From NCBI GenBank assembly GCA_947476535.1, contig CANJRC010000010.1, positions 1 to 62,551 on the forward strand: 62,551 nucleotides of DNA. Direction: 5' to 3'. Source of the stretch: Betaproteobacteria bacterium (GTDB taxonomy: Bacteria > Pseudomonadota > Gammaproteobacteria > Burkholderiales > SG8-39). Within the stretch, counting starts at the first letter, position 1; each line of letters starts with the position of its first letter. The notes under the pieces are model-generated. The model was not told the DNA's origin. It saw only the letters and a list, made by a program, of their open reading frames with translations, and made no database searches. Positions 26,271 to 35,727 of this stretch are shown one piece after another. Made by a program: the position numbers and the translations under genes.

Positions 26271-27149
26271 TCACGCGCGCCGCGCGAGGCCGCTGCGTCG
26301 CACGAGGATGAGGCCGGCGCAGACGATGGTCGCCATGCCCGTGATCGACCATGTGTCCGGGAAATCTCCGAGGAACAGCCACGCGAGCGCGATGGCCCAG
26401 ACCAGTTGCAGGTAGACGAAGGGCGCGATGAGCCCGGCGTCACCGTGCTCGTAGGCGCTGACGAGACAGAAATTGCCGGACAAGGCGAGCGTGGCGGTAA
26501 GCACCACCATGAACCACTCGAAGGGCGAGACCGGCGGCGTCCATTGCAGGAACGCGAACGGCGAGCACAGCACCGTGCCGATCACCCAGGGATAGAAGAG
26601 CGATGCGAGCGCGCTCTGGCGTCCGGCGAGCAACCGTGTGAGCAGCTGGTAGGTGGCGGCGATGATGGCCGCACCCAGCGCCACCAGCGCAACCGGCGTG
26701 AAAGCGTCGGTGCCGGGGCGCACGATGATCAGCGTGCCGGTGAAGCCGAGGGCGGCGGCCACCAGTCGCCGGGGATCGGCGCTCTCCTTGAGCACGGGCA
26801 CCGCGAGCATGGCGACGATGACCGGGATGAGCAGGAAGATGGCCGTGGTCTCGGCCACGGGCATGGTGGTCAGGGCATAGTAGAAGAGCAGCGGCGCGAC
26901 GCCCATGCAGGTTCCGCGCAGGAACTGGATGGGCGAAATCGTGCTCCAGGCATTGCTCCATTGGCCGGAGCGGCGCAAGATCGTGATAATGACGGTGAGG
27001 ATCATCAGGTTGCGCAGCCACAGGATGGACGGCAGCGAATGGCTCCCGGCCAGGTACTTCATGCAGATGTCGGCGGCCGCCATGAAGCCGGTGCCGATCG
27101 AAATGAAGAATATCGCGCGAGCGGGTGAATACTTGAGCCGGGAGTGCAT
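26271..27149 (-). CDS. EamA/DMT-family transporter (tandem copy 2)
   Basis: The 292-residue protein is collinear with the copy at 25384-26262: FFISIGTGFMAAADICMKYL, HSLPSILWLRNLMIL, MPVAETTAIFLLIPV and VSAYEHGDAGLIAPFVYLQLVWA. It is the first gene of the pair. No other gene is attached, and the next 213 bp (27150-27362) hold nothing I can name. Function is a small-molecule carrier by family, without a known substrate. Confidence 0.9.
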   Translation of the reverse strand: MHSRLKYSPARAIFFISIGTGFMAAADICMKYLAGSHSLPSILWLRNLMILTVIITILRRSGQWSNAWSTISPIQFLRGTCMGVAPLLFYYALTTMPVAETTAIFLLIPVIVAMLAVPVLKESADPRRLVAAALGFTGTLIIVRPGTDAFTPVALVALGAAIIAATYQLLTRLLAGRQSALASLFYPWVIGTVLCSPFAFLQWTPPVSPFEWFMVVLTATLALSGNFCLVSAYEHGDAGLIAPFVYLQLVWAIALAWLFLGDFPDTWSITGMATIVCAGLILVRRSGLARRA

Positions 27150-27362
27150 GCCTGGAGTCGATGTACCTGCTGCCGGCCTTTGGGCTGGCGGAAGAAAATC
27201 CGGTTGCGAACACAGTCTGCACGGGCGGTTCCCGTTGCTCCGGTCGGGCGTGGAGCAGCTTTTCCGCCTACCCGTTCTGTTGCCGATGCAGCGTGCGCAA
27301 TGCTGCGATGTTTATACCCGAAATGCGCGCCCCGCTGGGACTGGAGGACGGTTGTTCGGCGC

Positions 27363-28694
27363 TTAGTTCCGGTTGTGACGGCGTTCCTGCTCCGGCGGCA
27401 TCGGTTCATCGCCGCCCTCCGACCCTTCCAGGGGGATCAACGGCGTTGCGCGGTACTCGCTGCCCGGTCTCGGGGCATTGAGGAAGTAGGTTTCCATGTC
27501 GCCGATGCCTTTGAGGTGCGTCATGCCGCGCGCTTCGAACTCGAATTCACCTTTGAGCTTGTCGTAGACCGCCCGCGTGACATGGATGCGGCCGGGGGCG
27601 CCGTTGGCTTCCATGCGGCTGGCGATGTTGACGGTGTCGCCCCACAGGTCGTAGCTGAACTTGCGCGTGCCGATGATGCCGGCCACCACGGGGCCGGTGT
27701 GGATGCCGATGCGAAAGCTGAGCGAGCGGTCCTCGCGCGTGGCCAGGCGTTTGCCCAGCTCCTGCATGTCGAGGGCGATCTTGGCGGCAACCGACACATG
27801 GTCCTTCAGGGGCCTCGGCACACCGGTGGCGAGCATGTAGGCATCGCCGATGGTCTTGATTTTTTCCACGCCGTATTTCTCGCACAGCGCATCGAAGGCA
27901 GAGAAGATGCGGTTGAGCACGATCACTACGGCCGCCGGCGACATGGTCGAGGAGAGTTTGACAAAATTCACGAGGTCCACGAACACCACGGTTGCCTCGG
28001 GAAACCCGTCGGCGATGGTCTCCTCGCCGGCCTTCAGGCGCTTGACGATGGCCTCTGGCAGCACGTTGCGTAGCAGCCGCTCCGATTCGAGTTGCGCGCG
28101 AATGATCAATTCATACAGGCGACCCTTGAAGACGACCGCGGACAAGGCGGGCAGGATTGCCCGCATGGCCTCGGCGTGTTCCTGGGTATAGGCGTTGCTC
28201 TGCGTGCTCGACAAGAACAGGAAGCCGATCGGCTTGCCGGCGGCTGTCAGCGGGCAGGTGAGGCTCGAGCGCATGCCTTCGGCAAGCAGCAAGGGGACGG
28301 ATTTCGATTCCGGGTGAGTCGCGAAATAGGTCGTGAGGTCGGCGATGATGCGCGGCTCGCCGGAGGCCATCACGCCTTCGAGGGAGCTTCCCGACAGGGC
28401 TGCGCTGAAGCCGACGGCGAGCCGCGCTTCGGGTGCCGAGGTCCTGACCCAGCGCATCTGCAGGAGGTCGCTGTTCTCAGCGATCAATGCGAAGCCGGTG
28501 CGGTCGCAGGGCAGGACATTGCGGAAGGTTTCATGGGTCTGGCGCATGACTTCATCGAGCAGCAAACTGGGGTCGATGCGGTCGGTAGCCTCCAGGAGTC
28601 GGCGCAATCCGATAAAGCGATGCTCGACGTCGCCGGCCTGTTCGGCAACGAAACGCACGAGTGAATCAGCCGCGGAGGCGGAGGCGGGGGTCAT
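27363..28694 (-). CDS. GAF-domain class III adenylate/guanylate cyclase
   Basis: The 443-residue protein has no signal or membrane segment. Residues about 30-190 look like a GAF sensor (MRQTHETFRNVLPCDRTGFALI, SSLTCPLTAAGKPIGFLFLS). Residues about 228-410 form a class III cyclase: VVFVDLVNF near 236 with the first metal Asp, EKIKTIGDAYMLATG with a substrate-type Lys and the second Asp, and DLWGDTVNIASRMEA with the transition-state Asn and Arg. The Lys and Asp choice favours ATP, so cAMP is the likely product. The GAF part may sense a small ligand or redox state. It stands alone. Confidence 0.92.
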   Translation of the reverse strand: MTPASASAADSLVRFVAEQAGDVEHRFIGLRRLLEATDRIDPSLLLDEVMRQTHETFRNVLPCDRTGFALIAENSDLLQMRWVRTSAPEARLAVGFSAALSGSSLEGVMASGEPRIIADLTTYFATHPESKSVPLLLAEGMRSSLTCPLTAAGKPIGFLFLSSTQSNAYTQEHAEAMRAILPALSAVVFKGRLYELIIRAQLESERLLRNVLPEAIVKRLKAGEETIADGFPEATVVFVDLVNFVKLSSTMSPAAVVIVLNRIFSAFDALCEKYGVEKIKTIGDAYMLATGVPRPLKDHVSVAAKIALDMQELGKRLATREDRSLSFRIGIHTGPVVAGIIGTRKFSYDLWGDTVNIASRMEANGAPGRIHVTRAVYDKLKGEFEFEARGMTHLKGIGDMETYFLNAPRPGSEYRATPLIPLEGSEGGDEPMPPEQERRHNRN

Positions 28695-29041
28695 GGCGTG
28701 TCAGGCGTGGCGATGTGGGCGACATGCATGAGGAATGTCTAATGGTAACAATGGCGCTGGGTTTTTGCGTCCTTTGCGTCGGGTAAATGCAGTTGCTTGG
28801 ATCATCGAGGGTGTAAATCGGCCCGCCGTGCCGTAAAAACGCGTATTCCTTCGTGGTTGAGGGTGGCCTGCGCTGCATCCCTTTCAGGCATCACGACACA
28901 ATGCTCGGGAACAGTGATCAAGGCCGAGCGGGCTGAATTCCACCCTTCCCGGTGCTAGACTTCGGGGCGCGTCAGCGGGGGCGTCGCTGCAACGAGTGAC
29001 TGCGGCGGCGCGCTTATTTGTGACTTTTTGAGGAACTCGGT
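28695..29041. other. 347-bp intergenic region, nothing clear
   Basis: This lies between the start of the cyclase gene and the start of the 3-hydroxyacyl-CoA dehydrogenase gene, which diverge, so both promoters should be here. I see no convincing promoter pair, RNA gene, repeat or coding region. Confidence 0.5.
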
Positions 29042-29899
29042 ATGGACATCAGGACGATTGGCGTGATCGGCGCCGGCACCATGGGCAATGGTATTGCGCA
29101 GGTTTGCGCAACGGCGGGTTTCCCGGTCGTGATCACGGACATCGCGCAGGCAGCGCTCGACCGTGCCATGAAAGCCATCGACACCAGCTTGGAGCGCATG
29201 GTCAACAAGCAGAAAATGACCGCAGCCGATAAGGCTGCGACGCTGGCGCGACTGACGATCTCCACGGATATGAAGGCACTGGCCGACTGCGACCTCGTGA
29301 TCGAGGCGGCGACCGAGAACATTGGTCTGAAACAGAAGATCTTTTCCTCGATTGATGCGGTGGTGAAGTCCGATGCCCTGATCGCGAGCAATACCTCGTC
29401 GATTTCCATCTCCAAGCTGGCCGCGGCGACCAAGCGCCCGTCGCAGTTCATCGGCATGCACTTCTTCAATCCGGTGCCGGTGATGGCGCTGGTCGAGTTG
29501 ATCCGCGGCATGCAGACCTCAGACGAAACCCTGGCCGCGGTGCGCGCCGTGGTGGTGAAGATCGGCAAGGCGCCCATCGTGGTTCGCAATTCGCCCGGCT
29601 TCGCCGTCAACCGCATTCTCGTGCCGATGCTGAACGAGGCCTGCTTTGCTCTGGGCGAGGGCGTGGCCACGCCGGAAGATATCGACGAGGGCATGAAGCT
29701 CGGCTGCAACCACCCGATCGGTCCGCTAGCGTTGTGCGACATGATCGGGCTGGACGTGATGCTCGACGTGATGAACGTGTTCTACGAGTCGTTCAAGGAC
29801 TCCAAGTACCGTCCCGCGCCGTTGCTGGTGGAAATGGTCGAGGCCGGTTACCTCGGTCGCAAGACCGGTCGCGGCTTCTACACCTACGACAAGAAATAG
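29042..29899 (+). CDS. 3-hydroxybutyryl/3-hydroxyacyl-CoA dehydrogenase
   Basis: At 285 residues it has the single-domain length of Hbd/PaaH. The NAD-binding start reads IGVIGAGTMGNGIAQVCATAG, and the catalytic region IGMHFFNPVPVMALVELI holds the His of the His-Glu dyad near residue 139. The C-terminal dimer part shows GFAVNRILVPMLNEA and ANHPIGPL-like NHPIGPLALCDMIGLDV. It oxidises a 3-hydroxyacyl-CoA with NAD+, or reduces acetoacetyl-CoA in polymer or butyrate metabolism. It lies 146 bp before a MaoC-type gene on the same strand. Confidence 0.94.
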   Translation: MDIRTIGVIGAGTMGNGIAQVCATAGFPVVITDIAQAALDRAMKAIDTSLERMVNKQKMTAADKAATLARLTISTDMKALADCDLVIEAATENIGLKQKIFSSIDAVVKSDALIASNTSSISISKLAAATKRPSQFIGMHFFNPVPVMALVELIRGMQTSDETLAAVRAVVVKIGKAPIVVRNSPGFAVNRILVPMLNEACFALGEGVATPEDIDEGMKLGCNHPIGPLALCDMIGLDVMLDVMNVFYESFKDSKYRPAPLLVEMVEAGYLGRKTGRGFYTYDKK

Positions 29900-30045
29900 G
29901 CTGGCGGTAAAGCTCGCTGCGACCAGCCGCGGCTGGTCGTTGGCGTCGCGCCCGACTTTCTTCCACTTCTCCGACTTGCCGGGGAAAGGTTGCTCAGGCT
30001 TGAGGCCCGTCGGTGCGAAAGCGGGTCAAATCAGGAGAAAGCACG

Positions 30046-31095
30046 ATGAGCTTCTATAACTTCGATCGCATCGGTCCAGGCCGTTATCAGGAGCGCTACG
30101 GCGCAGACTTCGAGGACTTCCAGGCGGGGCAGCGCTTCATGCACCGACCGGGCGTGACACTGTCGCAGCAGGACAACCTCGACGAGTCGCTGGACACCAT
30201 GAATTCGGCGATGCTGCACTACGATGCCAACTACGCCGGCAAGACCGCCTGGGGCAAGCCGTTGATGGTGAGCACCATCACGCTGCAGCGTGCCATCGGC
30301 ATGGCGGCGGTGACTTTCGGGCGCAAGCGCTGCATCCCGGTGTTCCACGAGATCGCCATGACGGCGCCCGTGTTCGGCGGCGATACCCTGTATGCAGACT
30401 CCGAAATCCTCGCCGTGGAGCCGGGCGAACACCCCGACGGCGGCACGCTGAAGGTGAAGACCGGCATGACGCGCGCCGACGGCACGCGGGTGGCCAGCCT
30501 CACCTACGACATCGAGATCTATAGGCGCGGGCGGTTTCCCGGCGTGTCGCTATCGGCCGAGCCGGTGGCCGAGCCGCGTTTTGCTTCCTACCGAGAGCAG
30601 CCGGATGGCGCCCTGCTCGAGCAGTACGGCCTGTTCTTCGAGGATGCGCAGGCCGATGAAACCTTCGTTCATTTTCCTCGGCGCACCTTCACCCGCAGCG
30701 AGGCCATCGAACGCTCCCGCCGCTCCTTCGACTGGACGCCACAGTTCCACGATGCATCGTGGATCGATGCGCACCAGGGCGGGCGTTACCGCATCGGTGA
30801 GCCCTGGGTGGTCGGTGCGGTGACGGCGCTCAGCACGCGCACCTTCGGGCGCGTCGTCGCCAACCTCGGCTGGACCGATATCCAGCTGCCGGTACCGGTG
30901 TTCGAAGGCGATACGCTGGAGGCGGAGTCCACCATCATCGACAAGCGCGAATCCAAATCGCGCCCCAACGAGGGCATCCTGACCGTGGATACCCGGGCGT
31001 ACAATCAGGAGCGCGAACCGGTGCTGTCGTATCGACGCCGGCTGCTGGTGTACCGGCGCGATGCCGATACGCCGTATGCCAAGGCGGGCTACTAG
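30046..31095 (+). CDS. MaoC-type double hot-dog hydratase, mesaconyl-CoA hydratase-like
   Basis: I choose ATG 30046 after a strong AGGAG; the product has 349 residues. Two hot-dog halves are visible: one with YGADFEDFQAGQRF and LHYDANYAGKTAWGKPLMV, and one with YGLFFEDAQADETF and HDASWIDAHQGGRYRIGEPWV. This double architecture is that of 2-methylfumaryl (mesaconyl)-CoA hydratases, but many unassigned MaoC proteins share it. It probably hydrates a branched enoyl-CoA in the cytoplasm. Its neighbour is a 3-hydroxyacyl-CoA dehydrogenase, so the two could do successive steps. Confidence 0.82.
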   Translation: MSFYNFDRIGPGRYQERYGADFEDFQAGQRFMHRPGVTLSQQDNLDESLDTMNSAMLHYDANYAGKTAWGKPLMVSTITLQRAIGMAAVTFGRKRCIPVFHEIAMTAPVFGGDTLYADSEILAVEPGEHPDGGTLKVKTGMTRADGTRVASLTYDIEIYRRGRFPGVSLSAEPVAEPRFASYREQPDGALLEQYGLFFEDAQADETFVHFPRRTFTRSEAIERSRRSFDWTPQFHDASWIDAHQGGRYRIGEPWVVGAVTALSTRTFGRVVANLGWTDIQLPVPVFEGDTLEAESTIIDKRESKSRPNEGILTVDTRAYNQEREPVLSYRRRLLVYRRDADTPYAKAGY

Positions 31096-31126
31096 GCCGC
31101 TCCCCCGAATCGATGAGGACGCATCG

Positions 31127-31990
31127 TTGAACCGACTTTTTGCAGCCTGTCTGATTGCACTGGGTGCGCTGTTCGCCACCCCGGCCCTGGCGGCCGAGGC
31201 TGAACCGCGCATCACCGAGGAAACGCCGTATGTCCCTTCGCCGCGAATCGTCGTTGATACCATGCTGCGCATGGCCGGCGTGCAGTCCAAGGATTTCCTG
31301 ATCGACCTGGGCTCCGGTGACGGGCGCATCATCATCACTGCCGCAAAGGAATTGCATGCGCGCGGCTTTGGCGTCGATTACGACCCGCGGCTGGTGAAGC
31401 TTGCCACCGACAATGCAGCGCGGGAAGGCGTGTCGGGGAGCACCGCTTTTTACCAGCAGGACATCTTCAAGACCGACCTCGGCCAGGCGTCGGTGGTGAC
31501 CATCTACCTGCTGCCTGAGTACAACGCGGCCTTGCAGTCGCGCCTCCTGGCGCTTCGCCCGGGCACGCGCATCGTGTCACACGACTATGGCATCGGCGAC
31601 TGGGAAGCCGATGCGCAGGAGACCATCCCGGTACCCGAGAAGCCCGTCGGCGCGCTCAAGCAGAGCATTATCTATGCGTGGGTGGTTCCGGCACGCGTGG
31701 AAGGACGCTGGCGCTCACAGGTGCGCACCGCGCGCGGCAGCACGGAAGTGGAGTTTGCCCTGTCGCAGCACAACCAGCGTTTCGACGGGACCGCGAAATT
31801 GCGCGACAAGGTGCTGCCCATCGAGCGACCGTTCCTGAAATCGAATTACCTGTCCTTTCGCGTCGACACGGGCAGCGAGACGCTGCTGTTCCAGGGCCAT
31901 GTCACCAATGGCCGCATTGCCGGGCAACAGATCCGCGGCGACAGCAACACGCGCTGGCGCGCGCTGAAGGTCGGCCCAACCCCGGGCTGA
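31127..31990 (+). CDS. SAM-methyltransferase-like protein with signal peptide
   Basis: A TTG at 31127, 7 bases after GAGGA, starts a 287-residue protein. Its N-terminus NRLFAACLIALGALFATPALAA is a standard signal peptide. Then come class I methyltransferase motifs: FLIDLGSGDGRIIITAAK (motif I) near residue 62, GFGVDYDPRLVKLA (motif II with acidic Asp) and QQDIFKTDLGQASVVTIYLLPE. A fold that needs SAM in an exported protein is odd, since SAM is not expected in the periplasm. The C-terminal 100 residues have beta-rich character and may bind another ligand. Function unknown. Confidence 0.8.
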   Translation: MNRLFAACLIALGALFATPALAAEAEPRITEETPYVPSPRIVVDTMLRMAGVQSKDFLIDLGSGDGRIIITAAKELHARGFGVDYDPRLVKLATDNAAREGVSGSTAFYQQDIFKTDLGQASVVTIYLLPEYNAALQSRLLALRPGTRIVSHDYGIGDWEADAQETIPVPEKPVGALKQSIIYAWVVPARVEGRWRSQVRTARGSTEVEFALSQHNQRFDGTAKLRDKVLPIERPFLKSNYLSFRVDTGSETLLFQGHVTNGRIAGQQIRGDSNTRWRALKVGPTPG

Positions 31991-31999
31991 TGCCTCCCG

Positions 32000-32551
32000 A
32001 TGCTGCGCAACTCCAGGGAGTCATGGGGTAGTCTGGCGCGACTCTTCCACTGGGCTGTGGCTGCGCTGGTGCTGGCTCAGGTAGCGCTGGGCCTTGTGGC
32101 ATCGGCCTGGAGGCTCTCGCCGATGAAGCTGGATCTCTTCGTGTGGCACAAGTCGCTGGGCTTTGTCATTCTGCTGCTGGTCGTGCTGCGGCTCATCTGG
32201 CGCGTGGTGAACCAGACGCCTGCACTGCCCGCGGGCATGTCCGGCATCGAGCGCCTGGGCGCGCGGGCGAGCCACTGGCTTTTCTATGTGCTCCTGATCC
32301 TGTTGCCCGTCAACGGCTGGGTGATCAATTCGGCAGCCAACGTGCCGTTCAGCATCTTCTGGCTGGTGCCGCTGCCGGCTATCGTCGCACCCAGTCCCGC
32401 GCTGGCGGGCACCGCCGAGAATGCCCATTTCGTGTTGTTCTCTCTGCTCTCGTTGTTCGTGGTGGTGCATGCGGGTGCGGCCCTGCGGCACCACTTCGTC
32501 AAGGGCGACGCGGTGCTGTCGCGCATGTTGTTCGGGCCACCGCGAACATGA
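32000..32551 (+). CDS. Cytochrome b561
   Basis: The 183-residue inner-membrane protein has four hydrophobic helices. Heme-ligand histidines are in LARLFHWAVAALVLAQ, LDLFVWHKSLGFVILLLVVLRLIWR and the late AHFVLFSLLSLFVVVHAG. This is the CybB/YceJ type, which passes electrons from quinol in the membrane. It overlaps the following YceI gene by ATGA and starts 9 bp after the methyltransferase-like gene. In many bacteria cytochrome b561 and YceI are encoded together, as here. Confidence 0.93.
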   Translation: MLRNSRESWGSLARLFHWAVAALVLAQVALGLVASAWRLSPMKLDLFVWHKSLGFVILLLVVLRLIWRVVNQTPALPAGMSGIERLGARASHWLFYVLLILLPVNGWVINSAANVPFSIFWLVPLPAIVAPSPALAGTAENAHFVLFSLLSLFVVVHAGAALRHHFVKGDAVLSRMLFGPPRT

Positions 32552-33141
32552 TGCGCCGCGCGCTCACGGCGGTTAGCTGTCTAGCCTTGTTGTTGGCAGC
32601 GGCAGCAACGCCGGTGCGGGCCGCCGACTGGCGCATGGAGGCCGCGGGCAGCCGCCTCGAATTCACCGCCCTGTTCGAGAAGACGGCTGCCCCGGGGGTG
32701 TTCCGCGAATTCGACACGCGCCTGCGATTCGACCCGGAGAAGCCCGCCGACAGCCGGCTGGAAGTGAGCATCAAGGTGGTGAGCGCCGATATGATGAGCG
32801 TGGACATCAACAACGCCATTCGCGCCGCCGAATGGTTCGACTTCGCCCGCTTCCCGCAGGCGGAATTCCGTACCACCGACATTCGTCGTATCGAGGCCAA
32901 CCGCTATGTCGCGCGCGGAGCGCTCACCCTCAAGGGCCTGCAGCAGGCGGTGGAGGTGCCCTTTACTTGGAGCGCCGTGCCGGCACCGGCCGGGGCCAGG
33001 GGCACATTTGCCGGCATGGAGGGCGAATTCATCCTGCGCCGCAGTGCATTCGGCATTGGCAGCGGGGAGTGGGCCGCGACCAATGTGATCGGCGCCGAGG
33101 TGCGCGTGAAGTTCCGCGTGCGACTGCGCAGCGATGGCTGA
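32548..33141 (+). CDS. YceI-family periplasmic protein
   Basis: The 197-residue precursor has a signal peptide (LTAVSCLALLLAAAATPVRA) and mature start ADWRMEAAGSRLEFTALFEKTA. The family barrel is plain: SIKVVSADM, AEWFDFARFPQAEFRTTDI and ARGALTLKGLQQAVEVPFTW. YceI proteins are lipocalin-like and bind isoprenoid quinones or other lipids. A second ATG 3 bp on could be the start. It is co-translated with cytochrome b561 before it and overlaps the next YceI gene by 8 bp, so the three form one operon. Confidence 0.92.
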   Translation: MMRRALTAVSCLALLLAAAATPVRAADWRMEAAGSRLEFTALFEKTAAPGVFREFDTRLRFDPEKPADSRLEVSIKVVSADMMSVDINNAIRAAEWFDFARFPQAEFRTTDIRRIEANRYVARGALTLKGLQQAVEVPFTWSAVPAPAGARGTFAGMEGEFILRRSAFGIGSGEWAATNVIGAEVRVKFRVRLRSDG

Positions 33142-33913
33142 ACGTCGCGGCCCGGGGCGCGGCAGCAATCGCCGCCGTCCCTTCGGGCTGGCGCTGGCCT
33201 TGGGTTCGGTCGTGCTGTTGGCATCCTGCGCGCCACAGGGCCCGCGGCCCGTGGCGGCGCCCGTGGCGCAGGAGGCGCCGCCCGGATTCCCGGATGTCGA
33301 TTACCGGCAGGCGGCTGCGCGCGGCGAAGCCGTCTATCGCATCGAGCCTGAGCGCTCGCTGGTGGCGATCGAGGTGCGCCGCGGCGGCCCGCTGGCGCGA
33401 CTGGGGCACGACCATGTCGTGTCCAGCCGCAGCGTGCAGGGCTACGTCACGCTGGGACAGCGTCGCGCCGATCTCACCGTGCCGCTCGATCGCCTGACTG
33501 TCGACGATGCCGAGTTGCGCAAGGCGGCCGGGTTCGACACCCAGCCCTCAACGGCCGATGTCGAAGGCACGCGCATCAACATGCTCGAGCGCGTATTGCA
33601 GGCGGAGCGCTATCCGCGCCTTGTGGTTCAGGTGCGACAGGGTGCAGGTGTGCCAGGCGGCGCGGGGGCCGCGGGCAACGTGGGGGCGGGGGATGACATG
33701 GAGATCGCCATCACCCTGCACGGGGTCACGCGCAAGCAGCAGATCCCCGTGCGGCTGGAGGTCGAGCGGGACGCCATCGTCGCGCGCGGCGCATTCAGCG
33801 TGCTGCAAAGCGATTTCGGCATCATGCCTTTCGCGCTTCTGGGTGGCATCATCCAGGTGCAGGATCGCCTGTCGGTGCGTTTCGAGTTGCGGGGGCGGCG
33901 CTTCACCCCCTGA
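33134..33913 (+). CDS. YceI-family lipoprotein
   Basis: The 259-residue protein has a positively charged N-terminus and a lipobox VVLLASCAPQ near residue 33, so it should be lipid-anchored. After a Pro-rich linker the YceI domain begins with YRIEPERSLVAIEVRRG and ends with FGIMPFALLGGIIQVQDRLSVRFELRG. A Gly/Ala-rich insert sits near residue 174. It partners the soluble YceI protein and cytochrome b561 in the same operon, which suggests a quinone-related task in the envelope. Confidence 0.88.
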   Translation: MAERRGPGRGSNRRRPFGLALALGSVVLLASCAPQGPRPVAAPVAQEAPPGFPDVDYRQAAARGEAVYRIEPERSLVAIEVRRGGPLARLGHDHVVSSRSVQGYVTLGQRRADLTVPLDRLTVDDAELRKAAGFDTQPSTADVEGTRINMLERVLQAERYPRLVVQVRQGAGVPGGAGAAGNVGAGDDMEIAITLHGVTRKQQIPVRLEVERDAIVARGAFSVLQSDFGIMPFALLGGIIQVQDRLSVRFELRGRRFTP

Positions 33914-34001
33914 GCGACGGGCCCGCCAGTCAAACTGGGGACACAAGTAGGCAGGAAAGATCAATAGGGTATTGGTGCCACATTTAACGGGAGGCGAAGC
34001 G

Positions 34002-35717
34002 ATGGAACACCAGAGTTCATACGACGTCGTGGTGGTCGGCTCCGGCGGGGGCGGTTTCGGCGCGGCCGTGACGGCCGCCAAGCTCGGCCTGCGCGTGGTC
34101 ATCGTCGAGAAGGATGCCGTCTTCGGCGGCACGACGGCCCGCTCGGGCGGCGCGCTGTGGATTCCGGCCAACCACCATGAGCCGGCGGCGGGTTACAAGG
34201 ATTCCGCCGAGGCGGCTAGCCTGTACCTGCGCGAGGAAGTCGGCGATTTCTTCGATGCCGACCGCATCGAGGCCTATCTGCAGACCGGCCCGAAGATGGC
34301 GAAGTTCCTCGAAGACGAGACGGAGGTGAAGTTCTTCCCGTACGGGCTGCCGGACTACCATTCCGACTACGACGGCGCCGGGCAGGGCGGGCGGCCGCTG
34401 GTGTGCCACCCCTACGATGGCCGCAACCTCGGCAAGAACCTTCGCTACCTGCGCCCGCCGCTTCGCGAAATCACCTTCGCCGGCATGATGTTCAGCGGCA
34501 GCCAGGAGGAGCTGAAGCACTTCTACAACTTCACCCGGTCGCTGACGTCCTTCATGTATGTGACGCGGATGTTCCTGCGCAGCGCCTGGCAGATCCTGCG
34601 CTACGGGCGCACCGTGCAGTTGAAGGGCGGCAACGCGCTGATCGCGCGGCTGGCCAAGACGTCGTTCGAGCTCGGCATCGAGATCCGCCTGTCGTCACCG
34701 GCGCGCGAACTTGTGATCGAAGACGGCGCGGTGCGCGGGGTGGTCATTGACGGGCCGAAGGGGCGAGAGCGCATCATGGCGAAGAAGGGCGTGGTGCTTG
34801 CGGCGGGCGGCTTTCCGCACGACCCCAAGCTCCGTTCGCAGTTCTTCCCGCGCGACCCCGATGGCACGCAGACGCGCTCACCCGCAGCCGAGGGCAACAC
34901 GGGCGACGGCATCAACCTTGCAACCTCGGCGGGCGGCGCAATCCGCTCCGACATGTACCAGCCCGGCGCGCTGATGCCGATTTCCGAGCCCATCCTCGAG
35001 GGCGGCCGCAAGGGCACCTTCCCGCACCTCGTGGACCGCTACAAGCCCGGCTTCATCGCGGTGACCCGCCAGGGCGTGCGCTTTTGCAACGAGTCGAACT
35101 CGTATCACGACTTCGTCATCGCCATGACGGCGCTGAACGAAGGCTCGGACCCCGGCGTGTACATCGTGTGCGACCACCGCGCCATGCGCAAATACGGCCT
35201 CGGGTTCGTCAAGCCCTTTCCGGTGCCGTACGGCTCGCAATTGCGCAGCGGCTACCTGAAGCGGGGCAGCACCTTGCGCGAACTGGCCGCCGCCATCGGT
35301 GTGCCGCCCGACGCGCTGGAGAAGACCGTCGCCAGGTACAACGAAGGCGCCCGCAACGGGCAGGACCCCGAGTTCGGCCGCGGTAGCACGGCCTACAACC
35401 GCTTCCTAGGTGACGTGGAGCACAAGCCTAACCCCTGCGTCGCCCCGCTCGAGGAAGGCCCCTTCTATGCCGTGCGGATTCGCATGGGCACCATCGGTAC
35501 CTATGTGGGCATCTCCACCGACCGCAATGCGCGTGTTCTCGATGGCAACGGAAAGCCGATTCCTGGCCTTTACGCGGCTGGCAACGACAGCGCCAGCGTG
35601 TTCGGTGGCTATTACCCGGGTCCCGGCATCACGCTGGGGCCGGCGTTCACCTTCGGCTACCTCGCGGCGCATCACATGGCGGGGAAGGCGCTACTGGCGG
35701 AGAAGACAGGCGGTTAG
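34002..35717 (+). CDS. FAD-dependent dehydrogenase, 3-ketosteroid-dehydrogenase-like
   Basis: ATG 34002 after GGGAGG gives 571 residues with no signal peptide. The dinucleotide motif VVVVGSGGGGFGAAVTAAKLG near residue 9 and FGGTTARSGGALWIP follow the flavoprotein pattern of the fumarate reductase/KstD class. The C-terminal FAD loop GLYAAGNDSASVFGGYYPGPGITLGPAFTFGYLA is the strongest KstD-type sign. Substrate could be a ketosteroid or another cyclic ketone; nothing else in the window is clearly steroid-specific. It converges on the carboxylase gene 10 bp away. Confidence 0.9.
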   Translation: MEHQSSYDVVVVGSGGGGFGAAVTAAKLGLRVVIVEKDAVFGGTTARSGGALWIPANHHEPAAGYKDSAEAASLYLREEVGDFFDADRIEAYLQTGPKMAKFLEDETEVKFFPYGLPDYHSDYDGAGQGGRPLVCHPYDGRNLGKNLRYLRPPLREITFAGMMFSGSQEELKHFYNFTRSLTSFMYVTRMFLRSAWQILRYGRTVQLKGGNALIARLAKTSFELGIEIRLSSPARELVIEDGAVRGVVIDGPKGRERIMAKKGVVLAAGGFPHDPKLRSQFFPRDPDGTQTRSPAAEGNTGDGINLATSAGGAIRSDMYQPGALMPISEPILEGGRKGTFPHLVDRYKPGFIAVTRQGVRFCNESNSYHDFVIAMTALNEGSDPGVYIVCDHRAMRKYGLGFVKPFPVPYGSQLRSGYLKRGSTLRELAAAIGVPPDALEKTVARYNEGARNGQDPEFGRGSTAYNRFLGDVEHKPNPCVAPLEEGPFYAVRIRMGTIGTYVGISTDRNARVLDGNGKPIPGLYAAGNDSASVFGGYYPGPGITLGPAFTFGYLAAHHMAGKALLAEKTGG

Positions 35718-35727
35718 CGACGCGCGG

